NCBI GenBank assembly: GCA_049515135.1
Contig: JBEKUJ010000007.1
Coordinates: 142,049 to 206,048 of the forward strand
Reading direction: 5' to 3'
From: Fen-1364 sp049515135
GTDB taxonomy: Bacteria; Spirochaetota; Spirochaetia; SZUA-6; Fen-1364
DNA: 64,000 nucleotides
Below, one piece after another: positions 34,277-42,225 of the stretch; position 1 is the stretch's first letter, and every line of letters begins with the position of its first letter. A program made the position numbers and the translations under genes. Below the pieces are notes generated by a model, which saw only the letters and a list, made by a program, of their open reading frames with translations, had not been told where the DNA came from and did no database searches.

Positions 34277-35026
34277 TTAGAAAAACATCATCACACCGGA
34301 CACGAGGGTCAGTATCTGCACGGCAATCATAAAACCTTTCTCAGGAATGCGGTGGGCAAGAGCGAGCCCTGCCAGCGCACCAGCTACAACCCCGACTGAG
34401 AGCACTGCGTCGAAGAGGAGAGAAGGGCCCGAGATTAGCCTTAGGCTCAGGCTGAATGGGACCTTGATCCAATTGACAACAAAAAAGAACCACGCGCACG
34501 TGCCGATGAATTGCTTCTTTGGAAGGCGCATCGACAGAAGGTAAATCATGGTGACAGGTCCGCCTGCGTTTGCAACCATTGTGGTAGCTCCAGCGAGGAA
34601 GCCAGCGATCGATGCAAACCACCACGATGTGGGTAGCGGGGTTTCGATGCCAAGTATGTATTGCCGGTAGACGCTTACTCCGAGCATGACGATGACGATG
34701 GCGCCTATGATGTAACGCAGTTGTTGGTCATTGATCCTGCCCATGGCGAAGTAGCCAGCGACGATCCCCACGAAAGCCAAAGGGAAAAGCCGCACGAGGT
34801 GTTTCCAGGACCCATGACGTCTCCAAAAAAGAATAGCAAAGATATCCGCCATTATGATGAGCGGCAGGAGCGCGCCGGTTGATGCGCGAGAAGGGAGCAC
34901 GTCGGCAAAGAGCGGTGCAAAAAGAATGCCGAGGACGGGCAAGCCCGTTTTAGAGATCCCCACAATTAGCACTGTGACGAAGGCCAGCATCCAACCGCTG
35001 ACGGAAAGGGCGTAAATTCCATGCAT
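34277..35026 (-). CDS. TSUP-family (TauE/SafE) membrane transporter
   Basis: About 249 residues with eight hydrophobic segments in two related halves. The first half has GISKTGLPVLGILFAPLFAD, where TSUP proteins carry GxxGxGGG-like glycines. The second half has FLAGATTMVANAGGPVTMIYLL, the strongest family marker. TSUP proteins export sulfite, sulfoacetate or other organosulfur anions; the cargo is unknown. I prefer the ATG at 35026 to the upstream TTG. It stands alone between two small-gene segments. Confidence 0.85.
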   Translation of the reverse strand: MHGIYALSVSGWMLAFVTVLIVGISKTGLPVLGILFAPLFADVLPSRASTGALLPLIIMADIFAILFWRRHGSWKHLVRLFPLAFVGIVAGYFAMGRINDQQLRYIIGAIVIVMLGVSVYRQYILGIETPLPTSWWFASIAGFLAGATTMVANAGGPVTMIYLLSMRLPKKQFIGTCAWFFFVVNWIKVPFSLSLRLISGPSLLFDAVLSVGVVAGALAGLALAHRIPEKGFMIAVQILTLVSGVMMFF

Positions 35027-35193
35027 GGAGCGCAATGTGTCACCTATTTCCGTACCGCTGTCAAGAGGAGGGGAGTGTATTGTGAATGCACATCGGACAT
35101 GAGATGATGCGCTTTTCGGTCAGACGTGTGAGCAGCAACCCGACAGCTTCCAAGACTGGCAAATCGCTCTTCAACAGGCCAAGGGGTGAATGA

Positions 35194-35640
35194 ATGAATC
35201 TTTCTTCCTTCCTGACCAGGAACATGGTCGCCGCGAAGCTCTCATCTGTCTCGCCGCGCGAGGCGATTGAGCAAATAGTCGGCAGTATTTGTAGCCGAAA
35301 GGGCCTTCGAAATAAGAAAGAGATTCTCAGCTCAATTCTTTCGCGTGAGGAACAGCTGGGCACTGTGATTGGAGAATGGGTTGCCGCTCCCCATGCGCGA
35401 ATTGAGAACCTTCTGGAGCCTATCCTTTTCGTTGCGACTCTCAAGCCGAGCATCGGTTTTTGAGGGAACGCTCAGGAGCCTGCGGACATTATTTTCCTGT
35501 TCATTACTCCTGCTGCCGCGAGCAATACCCATCTCACGATGCTTTCCAAGGATTTTTGGGTTCATTCTGCCATAGAAGACATTAGTGTCCTTGCAAAAAA
35601 GACCAGAGAAGTGGACTTGCAAGGACTCGAAAGCTGTTGA
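35194..35640 (+). pseudogene. PTS fructose-type EIIA (PtsN-like) domain interrupted by one in-frame TGA
   Basis: Residues before the stop at 35461-35463 read as the front half of an EIIA domain: AIEQIVGSICSRKGL, then ILSREEQLGTVIGEWVAAPHARI, including the active-site histidine of PHAR. After the TGA the same frame continues with PADIIFLFITPAAASNTHLTMLSKDF, the expected back half, to a TGA at 35638-35640. The total of 148 codons is the normal family length. AAGGGGTGA precedes the ATG. Either a recent nonsense mutation has split it, or TGA is read through; no other decay is visible. Confidence 0.7.
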
Positions 35641-35658
35641 GCTAAGTGGGAATATCCC

Positions 35659-35958
35659 TCAAGAAGGGGAGAAAGCGGTGACGTCGTTCCTGTTCACTTT
35701 TGCTTGACGAGAAATGTCTCGAATTGTGGCCGAATCAAGGCCTTCTTTGGAAATGAAAGCCACAAGCGCACTTTGGATTGAATCGAGTGAACTCTGATCG
35801 GCCTGTTGCTCATGCGGGAAGATGCTTGGCACAGGCAACCGCTCTTGCAATGATGACTTCAATCGTGCCAAGGAGCTCACTGTGGATATCAGCATCGTGA
35901 GCTGTCCTTTACGAGACATCTCAACATTTACTATGATGCGGTTATCGCGATCATTCAT
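35659..35958 (-). CDS. Hypothetical protein with TetR-like helix-turn-helix pattern (doubtful)
   Basis: A 99-residue frame. Its C-terminal part reads SIQSALVAFISKEGLDSATIRDISRQAKVNRND, which resembles the TetR N-terminal helix-turn-helix but sits at the wrong end of the chain and lacks a ligand domain. The first 30 codons are antisense to a recognisable gene remnant on the plus strand. It may be a fragment or chance frame. Confidence 0.25.
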   Translation of the reverse strand: MNDRDNRIIVNVEMSRKGQLTMLISTVSSLARLKSSLQERLPVPSIFPHEQQADQSSLDSIQSALVAFISKEGLDSATIRDISRQAKVNRNDVTAFSPS

Positions 35959-36117
35959 GATGCGGAATCCATCCTGATATTCGGCCCTGGTGAGGCAAAG
36001 GGAGAACTGAAGAAACGTCTTGAAAGAATCGAACTTGGCTGACGCATCGTAAGTGTTGAAACTGTTGACAAGATCGCCAGATTGCAGCGAAAGTCCGACG
36101 GCGCTTTGCAGAAATGA
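35857..36117 (+). pseudogene. C-terminal remnant of a host-attachment/eRF1-like (WIDHRKA) family protein
   Basis: The plus strand encodes HLNIYYDAVIAIIHDAESILIFGPGEAKGELKKRLE in separate recognisable blocks, then RIVSVETVDKIARLQ. This is the end of a family whose members begin WIDHRKA and carry ILIFGPGEAKxELKK. A TGA at 36040-36042 interrupts the otherwise continuous frame, and two TGAs at 35851-35856 bound it upstream. The N-terminal half is absent here. A matching N-terminal piece lies 12 kb away at 48078. Confidence 0.65.
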
Positions 36118-36843
36118 TCACTTCACGGTCGCGTCAGGGAGCAGGCGGTGGAATTCCTTCCTGACAACATCGTAGCATTCGCACACCCGCTTTTCCAGTC
36201 GCGGTCTATCCAGTACCATAATGCGGCCCCGGCTGTAGTGAATCAACCCGGCATCCTGTAGTCTGCCGGCAGCTTCTGTCACGCCCTCGCGCCGCACCCC
36301 CAGCATGTTGGCAATCAATTCCTGGGTCATGCTCAGCTCGTTCGCTGGCAGCCGGTCGAGACTAAGCAAGAGCCAGCGGCAGAGTTGCTGGTCTACCGAG
36401 TGGTGCCGATTGCATACTGCGGTCTGCGCCATCTGGGTCAGCATCGCGAGGGTGTAACGCAGCAACAGATGCTGCAACGCCCCGGCGCGGTTGAACTCTT
36501 GCTTGAGCAGCTGTCCACTGAGCCGATAGCCATGGCCCGCGCTCTGCACTACGGCCCGATTCGGCACGGTATCGCCACCCATGAAAAGAGCGATGCCAAC
36601 GATGCCCTCGTAGCCGATCACGGCAATTTCGGCCGACGAGCCATTTTCCAATTCATACAGCAGGGACACAATGGCGGTAGCAGGGAAAAAGACGTGATCC
36701 AAGCGGTCCCCTGACTCATACAGGGCTTTACCGAGCGGCAACGGAACCAGTTCCAGATAGGGAGACAGGCGCACGAATTCCGTTTTAGGAAGTCTTGCCA
36801 GCAGGTGGTTTTGGCGCGGATTAGGGTTGTCCATTTCGGCCAT
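36118..36843 (-). CDS. Crp/Fnr-family transcriptional regulator, copy 1
   Basis: A 241-residue regulator with an N-terminal cyclic-nucleotide-binding-like barrel (LPLGKALYESGDRLDHVFFP, SAEIAVIGYEGIVGIALFMGGD) and a C-terminal winged helix (SMTQELIANMLGVRREGVTEAAGRLQ). The canonical cAMP-contacting Arg-Ser pair is not evident, so the ligand is unknown; there is no Fnr-type cysteine cluster at the N-terminus. GGAGGTTGCTC precedes the ATG at 36843. A very similar protein is encoded at 40552 on the other strand, and a tail-only copy at 47194. Confidence 0.88.
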   Translation of the reverse strand: MAEMDNPNPRQNHLLARLPKTEFVRLSPYLELVPLPLGKALYESGDRLDHVFFPATAIVSLLYELENGSSAEIAVIGYEGIVGIALFMGGDTVPNRAVVQSAGHGYRLSGQLLKQEFNRAGALQHLLLRYTLAMLTQMAQTAVCNRHHSVDQQLCRWLLLSLDRLPANELSMTQELIANMLGVRREGVTEAAGRLQDAGLIHYSRGRIMVLDRPRLEKRVCECYDVVRKEFHRLLPDATVK

Positions 36844-37216
36844 GAGCAACCTCCAAGAGTGTTCTCAAGGAAATGTTCTACCGAATCTTGCTGATAAAAA
36901 CAAGAAGCTGTCAAGACAGCCATCAATACTAGGCTCGCCGGGGGCGGGGCCTTGAGACCTGAGGAAATGGTCCAGGGAGCCCGGGATCGGATCGTCGTGC
37001 TTTCTTCTCCTTCATATCTGATGGGTTACTTCCAGCTATGTATGCCAGCGCACAGAAGTATTTCGGGTTGTATGCTAACTTCTGCTATCAGAAGCCTAAG
37101 AACCCGGTCCACGCGCAATAGTGGATAGATACTTCGTCTCAGGGCATTTGGGGTCCCAGAAGCGCGTTCGGCTCATGAGGTATCGACTTTGATTGCTTTG
37201 ATGAAAAGAGGCTGCT
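36844..37216. other. Intergenic region upstream of Crp copy 1
   Basis: About 370 bases without a convincing gene. Around 36910-36930 it contains a TCAAGACAGCCATCAAT word that recurs as TCAAGGCAGCCATCAGT near 47414-47431, upstream of the Crp tail fragment. This supports common descent of the two loci including their upstream DNA. Confidence 0.4.
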
Positions 37217-37459
37217 TTGAAAACTATCGAACGTGAAGAAGAGAAGCGTGACGTCATAGAAATCCTTGAGTCCGGCGATCCGGATACTCTTTCTGAAGCC
37301 ATTGCGCGCTTCCAGCATCTACGGGTCCAATTCAAAACAAGTTATCGGTATTTAGTCGGCGAATGGAGTGATGCTCGCAGGGCGAAGGACACTCAAAATG
37401 GACAATTTGTTACCAAGGCAGAAGTAGTAAGTTATCTTGAAGGCAACGTGAAAGAATAG
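37217..37459 (+). CDS. Hypothetical protein, 80 residues
   Basis: A charged, helical protein: EREEEKRDVIEILESGDPDTLSEAIARFQHLRVQF, then SYRYLVGEWSDARRAKD. Likely soluble. The start is TTG with AAGAGG seven bases upstream. No family recognised. It stands alone between two gene-poor stretches. Confidence 0.5.
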   Translation: MKTIEREEEKRDVIEILESGDPDTLSEAIARFQHLRVQFKTSYRYLVGEWSDARRAKDTQNGQFVTKAEVVSYLEGNVKE

Positions 37460-38156
37460 GGAACGAAACTAAACGCTGAAGCCATTCATTCATAGAAACT
37501 TCGGAGGGGTAAGACTATTCTGCGAATTTACAAAAGAAGATATGGCCTGCAAGACGAGTCCTGTGAATGGTTCCTGCAAAGGGAGCATGAAAAGGGTGGA
37601 ACTGCATCAGGAACAGGTTTCACACGCGTGAACAGTAAGCTGGTGCCACAAAACTTTCTTATGCCCTTTCAGCGACTAAGTATGAATTTTGTCTCTGCCA
37701 AAGGGATAGCTAAAATATGGTTTCTGGCAAAAATACTTTTTGCTTATCCCAAATCTATCGTTGACAATCGATCGCGCTGAAATGATTTCAAAGCCATAGA
37801 TACACCTAGTTCATGACTTTTCGAAGTGAGGTCGGTGACGATGCCGCCCAACGGCATGATCATGCACGTGATGATGACGTTCCGGTACGGCGCGGCGTAA
37901 GAGAGACAGACGATTGCTTGCGCCTCTTTCTGAGAGCGCGCGGGAGGATAGAAGTACGGCCCACTCATGCAACGAGCACGCTTTGCTAGTGGTCGGCCGT
38001 TAACACTGAAATCGCGATGTGCGGCAGCGTACAGAGCGCGAGAGGTCTTGTTGATATTCTTAGTCATCGTTGCCGTGGGTGTTTCTCAGCGGACAGTCGA
38101 CGTCCTGGGCTCACCTGTAGGTGGCAGCATGCTATTCTTCGCGGGGGGGTGCAAAG
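37460..38156. other. Gene-poor stretch of about 700 bases
   Basis: No reading frame here has both a ribosome site and protein-like composition. A 107-codon minus-strand frame at 37744-38067 lacks a ribosome site. Near the right end, at 38019-38032, is a degenerate copy of the palindrome found before several small genes. Confidence 0.4.
38019..38032 (+). promoter_or_regulatory. Degenerate copy of the GTGCGCTACCGCAC palindrome
   Basis: GTGCGGCAGCGTAC followed by AGAG; two mismatches from the reverse-complement form GTGCGGTAGCGCAC. It lies 125 bases before the DUF3185 gene. Confidence 0.35.
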
Positions 38157-38375
38157 ATGAGTATTGGCAGGGTTTTTGGAGCGGTTCTGCTGATTGCTGG
38201 AGTCGTGTTGATCATCGTTGGTGTCGTCGAGTCCCGCTCTCTGGCCAACAGCCTGAGCAGTATGTTCCTGGGACGACTCACGCAGCACACGATGTTGTAC
38301 ATCTTCGGTGGCATCGCATCAGCTGTCGTTGGCCTGATTCTCACGACTGGCGTCTTCGGCCGGGCCAGATCGTAA
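38157..38375 (+). CDS. DUF3185-family small membrane protein
   Basis: A 72-residue protein with two membrane segments: IGRVFGAVLLIAGVVLIIVGV, then a loop with SLSSMFLGRLTQHTMLYI, then IFGGIASAVVGLILTTGV. This layout and the G-rich turns match DUF3185. I chose the ATG at 38157, with GGGGGGGTG upstream. Function unknown; often found with stress-induced small proteins. Confidence 0.75.
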   Translation: MSIGRVFGAVLLIAGVVLIIVGVVESRSLANSLSSMFLGRLTQHTMLYIFGGIASAVVGLILTTGVFGRARS

Positions 38376-38548
38376 GCCCCAACGTTCGGGTGTACGCGAC
38401 CGGATTGCTTCAATACAACTTGACATGACAGACCCCCCGGGACGGAATTCAACTGCATAGAGTGCATTGGACCGTGGTCTTGGTCGATACTGCCCGAAAA
38501 TAGTCTACGTCTTTGTCGGGAGGCCACGCGCCCGCAGACGGCTCCATC

Positions 38549-38857
38549 ATGTCGAACCTTCCAGTCCGGGAAGCTCGAACGCTTCTTGCTGGACAGGAGG
38601 CCTTCTTCGGCGGGTCCGATGTGTCTGCGCCGGTTCAACTCTCTGACGATGACCTCTCGACCGTGGAGCTTGTCCTCAGGCTCCTCGAATTGTCCGCAAG
38701 GAGTAAGCAATATGTTGACCGGGATCTCGTCGACGTACTGCTGCAGCCCGTGGAACGTTCCTACCCCTGGTCTTCGTTCGGCGAGTACAAAGAATTCTTC
38801 ACCCTTGGTCGGCGGTACTTGACCAAGGAACGTCTGGCAGCTTTTGAGCGGGTGTAG
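38549..38857 (+). CDS. Hypothetical protein, about 102 residues
   Basis: A soluble frame with SDDDLSTVELVLRLLELSARSKQYVDRDLVDVLLQPVERSYPW and an aromatic, charged C-terminus (FGEYKEFFTLGRRYL). Composition looks like a real protein. The start is unclear: TTG at 38513 or ATG at 38549, neither with a good ribosome site. No family recognised. Confidence 0.4.
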   Translation: MSNLPVREARTLLAGQEAFFGGSDVSAPVQLSDDDLSTVELVLRLLELSARSKQYVDRDLVDVLLQPVERSYPWSSFGEYKEFFTLGRRYLTKERLAAFERV

Positions 38858-38969
38858 CTGGCAAGGTGCGCCGTAAAGTCGCAAGGATAGAAACGCATTG
38901 CGAAGGTTCTTTTTCGACGCGAGGCTAAGGCGTTTTACGGCCCACCGGTAGCAATAAACGCTCGACAAA

Positions 38970-38983
38970 GCGCGCTACCGCAC
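38970..38983 (+). promoter_or_regulatory. Palindromic site GCGCGCTACCGCAC before the Gln-rich protein gene
   Basis: One mismatch from GTGCGCTACCGCAC and followed by AGAA. It ends 45 bases before the ATG at 39029, at a distance similar to the other copies, which suggests a role in transcription initiation or its control. Confidence 0.55.
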
Positions 38984-39028
38984 AGAACTCGTCGGGTATT
39001 GTCATTACCCTTCCTGCAAGAGGTCAAT

Positions 39029-39313
39029 ATGAAAAAGCTCCTGGTTATCGCAGCATTCGCAGTGGCTGTATCCCTTACCACTTCTTTTGGGTCAGGGCGA
39101 ATTGAAATCAGAACTCATCCGGCGTACGATCAACGGAGGGATCAGCAGTGGATGCAATCGCAACAGAATCAACAGAGGGAACAACAGCAGAGGGAACAAT
39201 GGCAGAGAGCACAATGGCAGAGGGAACAACAACAGCAGAAACAACGGCACGAACAGCAGCGGAGCTATGAGTGGTGGGTACAGCATCACCAGCACGATTA
39301 TGATAGACGCTGA
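39029..39313 (+). CDS. Exported Gln/Arg-rich small protein
   Basis: A 94-residue protein. Residues 1-23 form a signal peptide (MKKLLVIAAFAVAVSLTTSF). The mature part is built from short repeats of the kind REQQQREQWQRAQWQ, then a His/Tyr end. It has no cysteine and should be extended or helical and very polar. Function unknown; comparable periplasmic Gln-rich proteins are induced by envelope stress. AAGAGG lies upstream. A strong terminator follows. Confidence 0.65.
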   Translation: MKKLLVIAAFAVAVSLTTSFGSGRIEIRTHPAYDQRRDQQWMQSQQNQQREQQQREQWQRAQWQREQQQQKQRHEQQRSYEWWVQHHQHDYDRR

Positions 39314-39370
39314 GGATAGCAACTGAAATCGGAGTTGTTTCAACCTTACTAATAAGCTGTTGAAATCAGA

Positions 39371-39405
39371 ACCAACCGCCCAGGCTTTGGAGCGGTTGGT
39401 TTTTT
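39371..39405 (+). terminator. Strong intrinsic terminator
   Basis: ACCAACCGC (39371-39379) pairs with GCGGTTGGT (39392-39400) over nine perfect bases, with a 12-base loop, and is followed by a run of T to 39405. It ends the transcript of the Gln-rich protein gene. Confidence 0.9.
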
Positions 39406-39418
39406 CCTCGTTTGGCAT

Positions 39419-39886
39419 TCATTGAATCAACTTTGACATTCTCAACACGAATCCAATGACACCTGCAAGATATCCCGTTGCCATGGAATAACCTCCGAGA
39501 AGTATCTTCACTCTCAAGTGGAAGGTCGTTACCAGGAAATGCAAAGGAGGTGTGTTTCGCAGAGATTGAAATTTGAGTGCGACGATGCTGAGGAATAAGA
39601 AGCTTACTGCGAGACTAAGAAGCCCGAAGTGATAGCCGGAGACTGCCTTGACTGCAAAAGTGAGCACAAGCCCCAACAGGGCAAACGCAGGCACGCCGAA
39701 CAGAAAATATCCGTAAGAGTCTTCTATTGACTCCAGAAGCTTGGCATTCTGCGCTTTTTGTGCGTGCCCAAGAATTCCCTGCGCTATCTGGTATCCGCTG
39801 AGATCGCATGCGACGGGAAGAAAGAACCCGATGAGGACCAGCAGAAGGCACAGTCTCAGAACGTTCAATGACAAGGATTGTTTCAT
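39419..39886 (-). CDS. Four-helix membrane protein of unknown function
   Basis: 155 residues from the ATG at 39886. Hydrophobic segments lie at about 8-26 (CLLLVLIGFFLPVAC), 58-78, 82-105 and 130-148. The loop after the first segment is polar (GYQIAQGILGHAQKAQNAK). No family recognised. It converges with the Gln-rich gene, with the terminator between them. An upstream ATG would add 11 residues. Confidence 0.5.
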   Translation of the reverse strand: MKQSLSLNVLRLCLLLVLIGFFLPVACDLSGYQIAQGILGHAQKAQNAKLLESIEDSYGYFLFGVPAFALLGLVLTFAVKAVSGYHFGLLSLAVSFLFLSIVALKFQSLRNTPPLHFLVTTFHLRVKILLGGYSMATGYLAGVIGFVLRMSKLIQ

Positions 39887-39953
39887 GAAACCTGTCTTCC
39901 AGCGGCGCCAGCAAAACATATGCCTATTCTATCGCTCAATTCGCAAGCGTTAC

Positions 39954-39967
39954 GTGCGCTACCGCAC
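39954..39967 (+). promoter_or_regulatory. Palindromic site GTGCGCTACCGCAC
   Basis: A perfect copy: GTGCG and CGCAC are inverted repeats around CTAC. It is followed by GGAA. It ends 55 bases before the start of the 20-residue membrane peptide at 40023. Confidence 0.65.
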
Positions 39968-40022
39968 GGAAGCGCATCCGATCTTGCGTATATGCTTGGC
40001 GGGAACAGAGGAGGAAGTTGCA

Positions 40023-40085
40023 ATGGGTATACTTGCTATTCTGGGTATAGTTCTGATTGTGATCATTGTCATCGCGATAATCTGA
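40023..40085 (+). CDS. Twenty-residue hydrophobic membrane peptide
   Basis: ATG at 40023 with GAGGAAGTTGCA upstream encodes MGILAILGIVLIVIIVIAII, which is all non-polar and long enough to span a membrane once. It resembles the N-terminal segment of DUF3309-type small proteins but stops after one segment. The palindrome at 39954, a proper ribosome site, and two small membrane genes downstream support expression. Far too short for normal gene finders. Confidence 0.5.
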   Translation: MGILAILGIVLIVIIVIAII

Positions 40086-40135
40086 AGCGGACGTGGAGGA
40101 CCTAGCGAAGGTCCAGTCGCAGAGGAGAGTGCAGA

Positions 40136-40321
40136 TTGAAGTTCATGCTCAAACGGAGAGAAGGTAATGTACTGCTGGTCATCGGTATCGTCCTCCTGGT
40201 ACTATGGCTTTTCGGGCTTGGCAGCTCGTACACTCTTGGCGGTTTCATCTACGTTGCGCTTGTAATTGGGCTCATCCTTGTGATTGTCGCGCTCGCTGCT
40301 CGATTTCGCGGCCGCAGGTAA
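40136..40321 (+). CDS. lmo0937-like small membrane protein
   Basis: 61 residues with two membrane segments: VLLVIGIVLLVLWLFGLGSSYTLGGF and YVALVIGLILVIVALAA, then a basic tail RFRGRR. The LLVLWLxGLxSxYTLGGFI pattern is that of lmo0937-type proteins. The TTG at 40136 is favoured by AGAGGAGAG seven bases upstream; an ATG lies nine bases further. Function unknown. Confidence 0.65.
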   Translation: MKFMLKRREGNVLLVIGIVLLVLWLFGLGSSYTLGGFIYVALVIGLILVIVALAARFRGRR

Positions 40322-40346
40322 CAAAGGGAAGGGAGCGAAGGATACT

Positions 40347-40496
40347 ATGTTTCAACCAGTTGGTCTTCTCTGGGGTATTGTCACCCTTATTTTTGGAATC
40401 CTCGTTGTCGTATATCCCAGGCTTCTGCAGTATACCGTCGGCATTTATCTGATTATTGTGGGCTTGTGGGCCATTATTCCGCGACTGCACTTCTAG
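40347..40496 (+). CDS. DUF3096-type small membrane protein
   Basis: 49 residues: MFQPVGLLWGIVTLIFGILVVVYPRLLQYTVGIYLIIVGLWAI in two hydrophobic segments joined by YPRLL, the hallmark of DUF3096. GGGAGCGAAGGA precedes the ATG. It begins 25 bases after the previous small gene and is probably co-transcribed with it. Function unknown. Confidence 0.7.
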   Translation: MFQPVGLLWGIVTLIFGILVVVYPRLLQYTVGIYLIIVGLWAIIPRLHF

Positions 40497-40551
40497 CCCC
40501 ATTTTTTCAGGAAGTGCGGCATGACGGGATAAGGACGAATCGGTGCTAACA

Positions 40552-41280
40552 ATGTCCAGCCCACCCAATCCCGGTAGCCCGCAGCAAAACCATCTGCTCG
40601 CCGTCCTTCCCAAGCTGGAATTCGAACGATTGATACCCCATCTGGAACTGGTCCCGTTGCCTCTCGGTGAGGCTCTGTATGAGTCGGGGGACCGGTTGGA
40701 TCACGTCTATTTCCCGACAACTTCCATTGTGTCCCTGCTCTACGTCATGGAAAATGGCGCATCCGCGGAGATCGCCGTGGTCGGTAACGAGGGGATCGTT
40801 GGCATCGCATTGTTCATGGGCGGGGAAACCATGCCGAATCGGGCCGTGGTGCAAAGTGAGGGCCATGCCTATCGGCTGAAGGGGCGCTTGCTCAAGCAAG
40901 AGTTCAACCGCGCCGGGGCGTTGCAGCATCTGTTGCTGCGCTACACCCTGGCGCTGCTTACCCAGATGGCACAGACCGCCGTATGCAATCGGCACCATTC
41001 CGTGGATCAGCAACTCTCTCGCTGGCTGCTGCTCAGCCTCGACCGCTTGCCCTCAAACGACGTGAGCATGACCCAGGAGCTGATCGCCAATATGCTGGGG
41101 GTACGGCGTGAGGGCGTGGCCGAGGCTGCCGGAAAACTGCAGAGCGCAGGGTTGATCCACTACCAAGGGGGCCGCATCACCGTGCTGGATCGACCCCGCC
41201 TGGAAGCTCGGGTGTGCGAATGCTACAACGTTGTGAGGGAAGAGTTCCACCGCCTGCTTCCCGACGTGACCGCGGTGTGA
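40552..41280 (+). CDS. Crp/Fnr-family transcriptional regulator, copy 2
   Basis: 242 residues, alignable end to end with the protein encoded at 36118-36843 on the opposite strand: same LPLGEALYESGDRLDHVYFP barrel, the same NRHHSVDQQLSRWLLLSLDRLPSN linker and the same MTQELIANMLGVRREGVAEAAGKLQ recognition helix. The recognition helices are nearly identical, so both should bind the same DNA site. Best start is the ATG at 40552, though a GTG is available nine bases earlier. The ABC exporter genes follow after 23 bases. Confidence 0.88.
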   Translation: MSSPPNPGSPQQNHLLAVLPKLEFERLIPHLELVPLPLGEALYESGDRLDHVYFPTTSIVSLLYVMENGASAEIAVVGNEGIVGIALFMGGETMPNRAVVQSEGHAYRLKGRLLKQEFNRAGALQHLLLRYTLALLTQMAQTAVCNRHHSVDQQLSRWLLLSLDRLPSNDVSMTQELIANMLGVRREGVAEAAGKLQSAGLIHYQGGRITVLDRPRLEARVCECYNVVREEFHRLLPDVTAV

Positions 41281-41303
41281 CCCGGTCCGGACCTTGAGCC
41301 TCG

Positions 41304-42224
41304 ATGATAGAATTGCGATCCGTCAGCAAGAACTTCGGCCAGATCAGGGCAGTAGACAGGATTTCTTTCGCGACCACGGAAGGGGAGATCTTCGGCCTCC
41401 TCGGCCCCAACGGGGCTGGGAAGTCTACAACGATCAAGATGATCATGAATATCCTCCACCCGGATTCAGGGTCCATCCTGTTTAATGGAAGTCCAATCAG
41501 GGAAGCGGACAAGGATCGCATCGGCTATCTCCCTGAGGAGCGCGGACTCTACCGCAAGGTGAAGATCAACGAAATGCTTCTCTATCTTGCAAGCCTCAAG
41601 AACGCGGACAGTTCTGCGGCGGAGAAGAGGCTCGACGAGTGGCTTGCCCGCTTCAACCTGGTGGAATGGAAGACCCGAACGCCCGAGAGCCTCTCGAAGG
41701 GCATGGCGCAGAAGGTGCAGTTTATCGCAGCCATTCTCCACGACCCCGAGTTTCTTTTCCTCGACGAGCCGTTCTCGGGCCTCGACCCGGTCAGCACTGA
41801 TGTGCTGCGGGAGGCGGTCCTCGAGCTCGGGAGCAGGGGCAAAACTATCCTCTTCTCCACGCACAACATGGAGGTTGCGGAGAGGATCTGCTCGAGGCTC
41901 CTCATTATCGATCACGGTTGCGAGGTGATCTCGGGCTCTCTTTCCGACATCAAGTCGCGCTACGGTCACAACACGGTTGTGGTGGAGTTCGACGGCACGA
42001 TCGACTTTGGGCCCCTGTCCGGGATGGTGCGCAATGTGTCGCGCTTTCCCCGCTGGGTGGAGATGGAGCTCGTCGAGGGTGCGAGCCACCGGACCCTGCT
42101 TCAAAGTCTTCTCAACCAGGTTTCCATTCGCAAGTTCGAGGTGGTCTCCCCCTCGCTGCACAAGATTTTCGTGGAATTGGTCGGCGGGGGGGAGAAGACA
42201 GATCTTGAAAGGGCGAGTCAATAG
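41304..42224 (+). CDS. ABC-2 type exporter ATP-binding protein (NatA-like)
   Basis: 306 residues. Walker A GPNGAGKS (about 34-41), a variant C-loop LSKGMAQKVQ, Walker B FLFLDEPFSGLDP, and an H-loop in FSTHNMEVAE. Residues from about 215 on form a C-terminal DUF4162-like domain common in NatA-type exporters. It pairs with the permease encoded next. These systems export Na+, drugs or peptides; cargo unknown. Starts 23 bases after Crp copy 2, which may control it. Confidence 0.88.
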   Translation: MIELRSVSKNFGQIRAVDRISFATTEGEIFGLLGPNGAGKSTTIKMIMNILHPDSGSILFNGSPIREADKDRIGYLPEERGLYRKVKINEMLLYLASLKNADSSAAEKRLDEWLARFNLVEWKTRTPESLSKGMAQKVQFIAAILHDPEFLFLDEPFSGLDPVSTDVLREAVLELGSRGKTILFSTHNMEVAERICSRLLIIDHGCEVISGSLSDIKSRYGHNTVVVEFDGTIDFGPLSGMVRNVSRFPRWVEMELVEGASHRTLLQSLLNQVSIRKFEVVSPSLHKIFVELVGGGEKTDLERASQ

Positions 42225-42225
42225 A

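Noticed and set aside
35061..35190. Possible minus-strand coding end beside the EIIA gene
   Set aside because: The frame is mainly antisense to the EIIA domain; the extra part has no start codon or family resemblance.
37744..38067. 107-codon minus-strand frame
   Set aside because: No ribosome site, no recognisable domain, and it includes a palindrome copy that better explains the right end.
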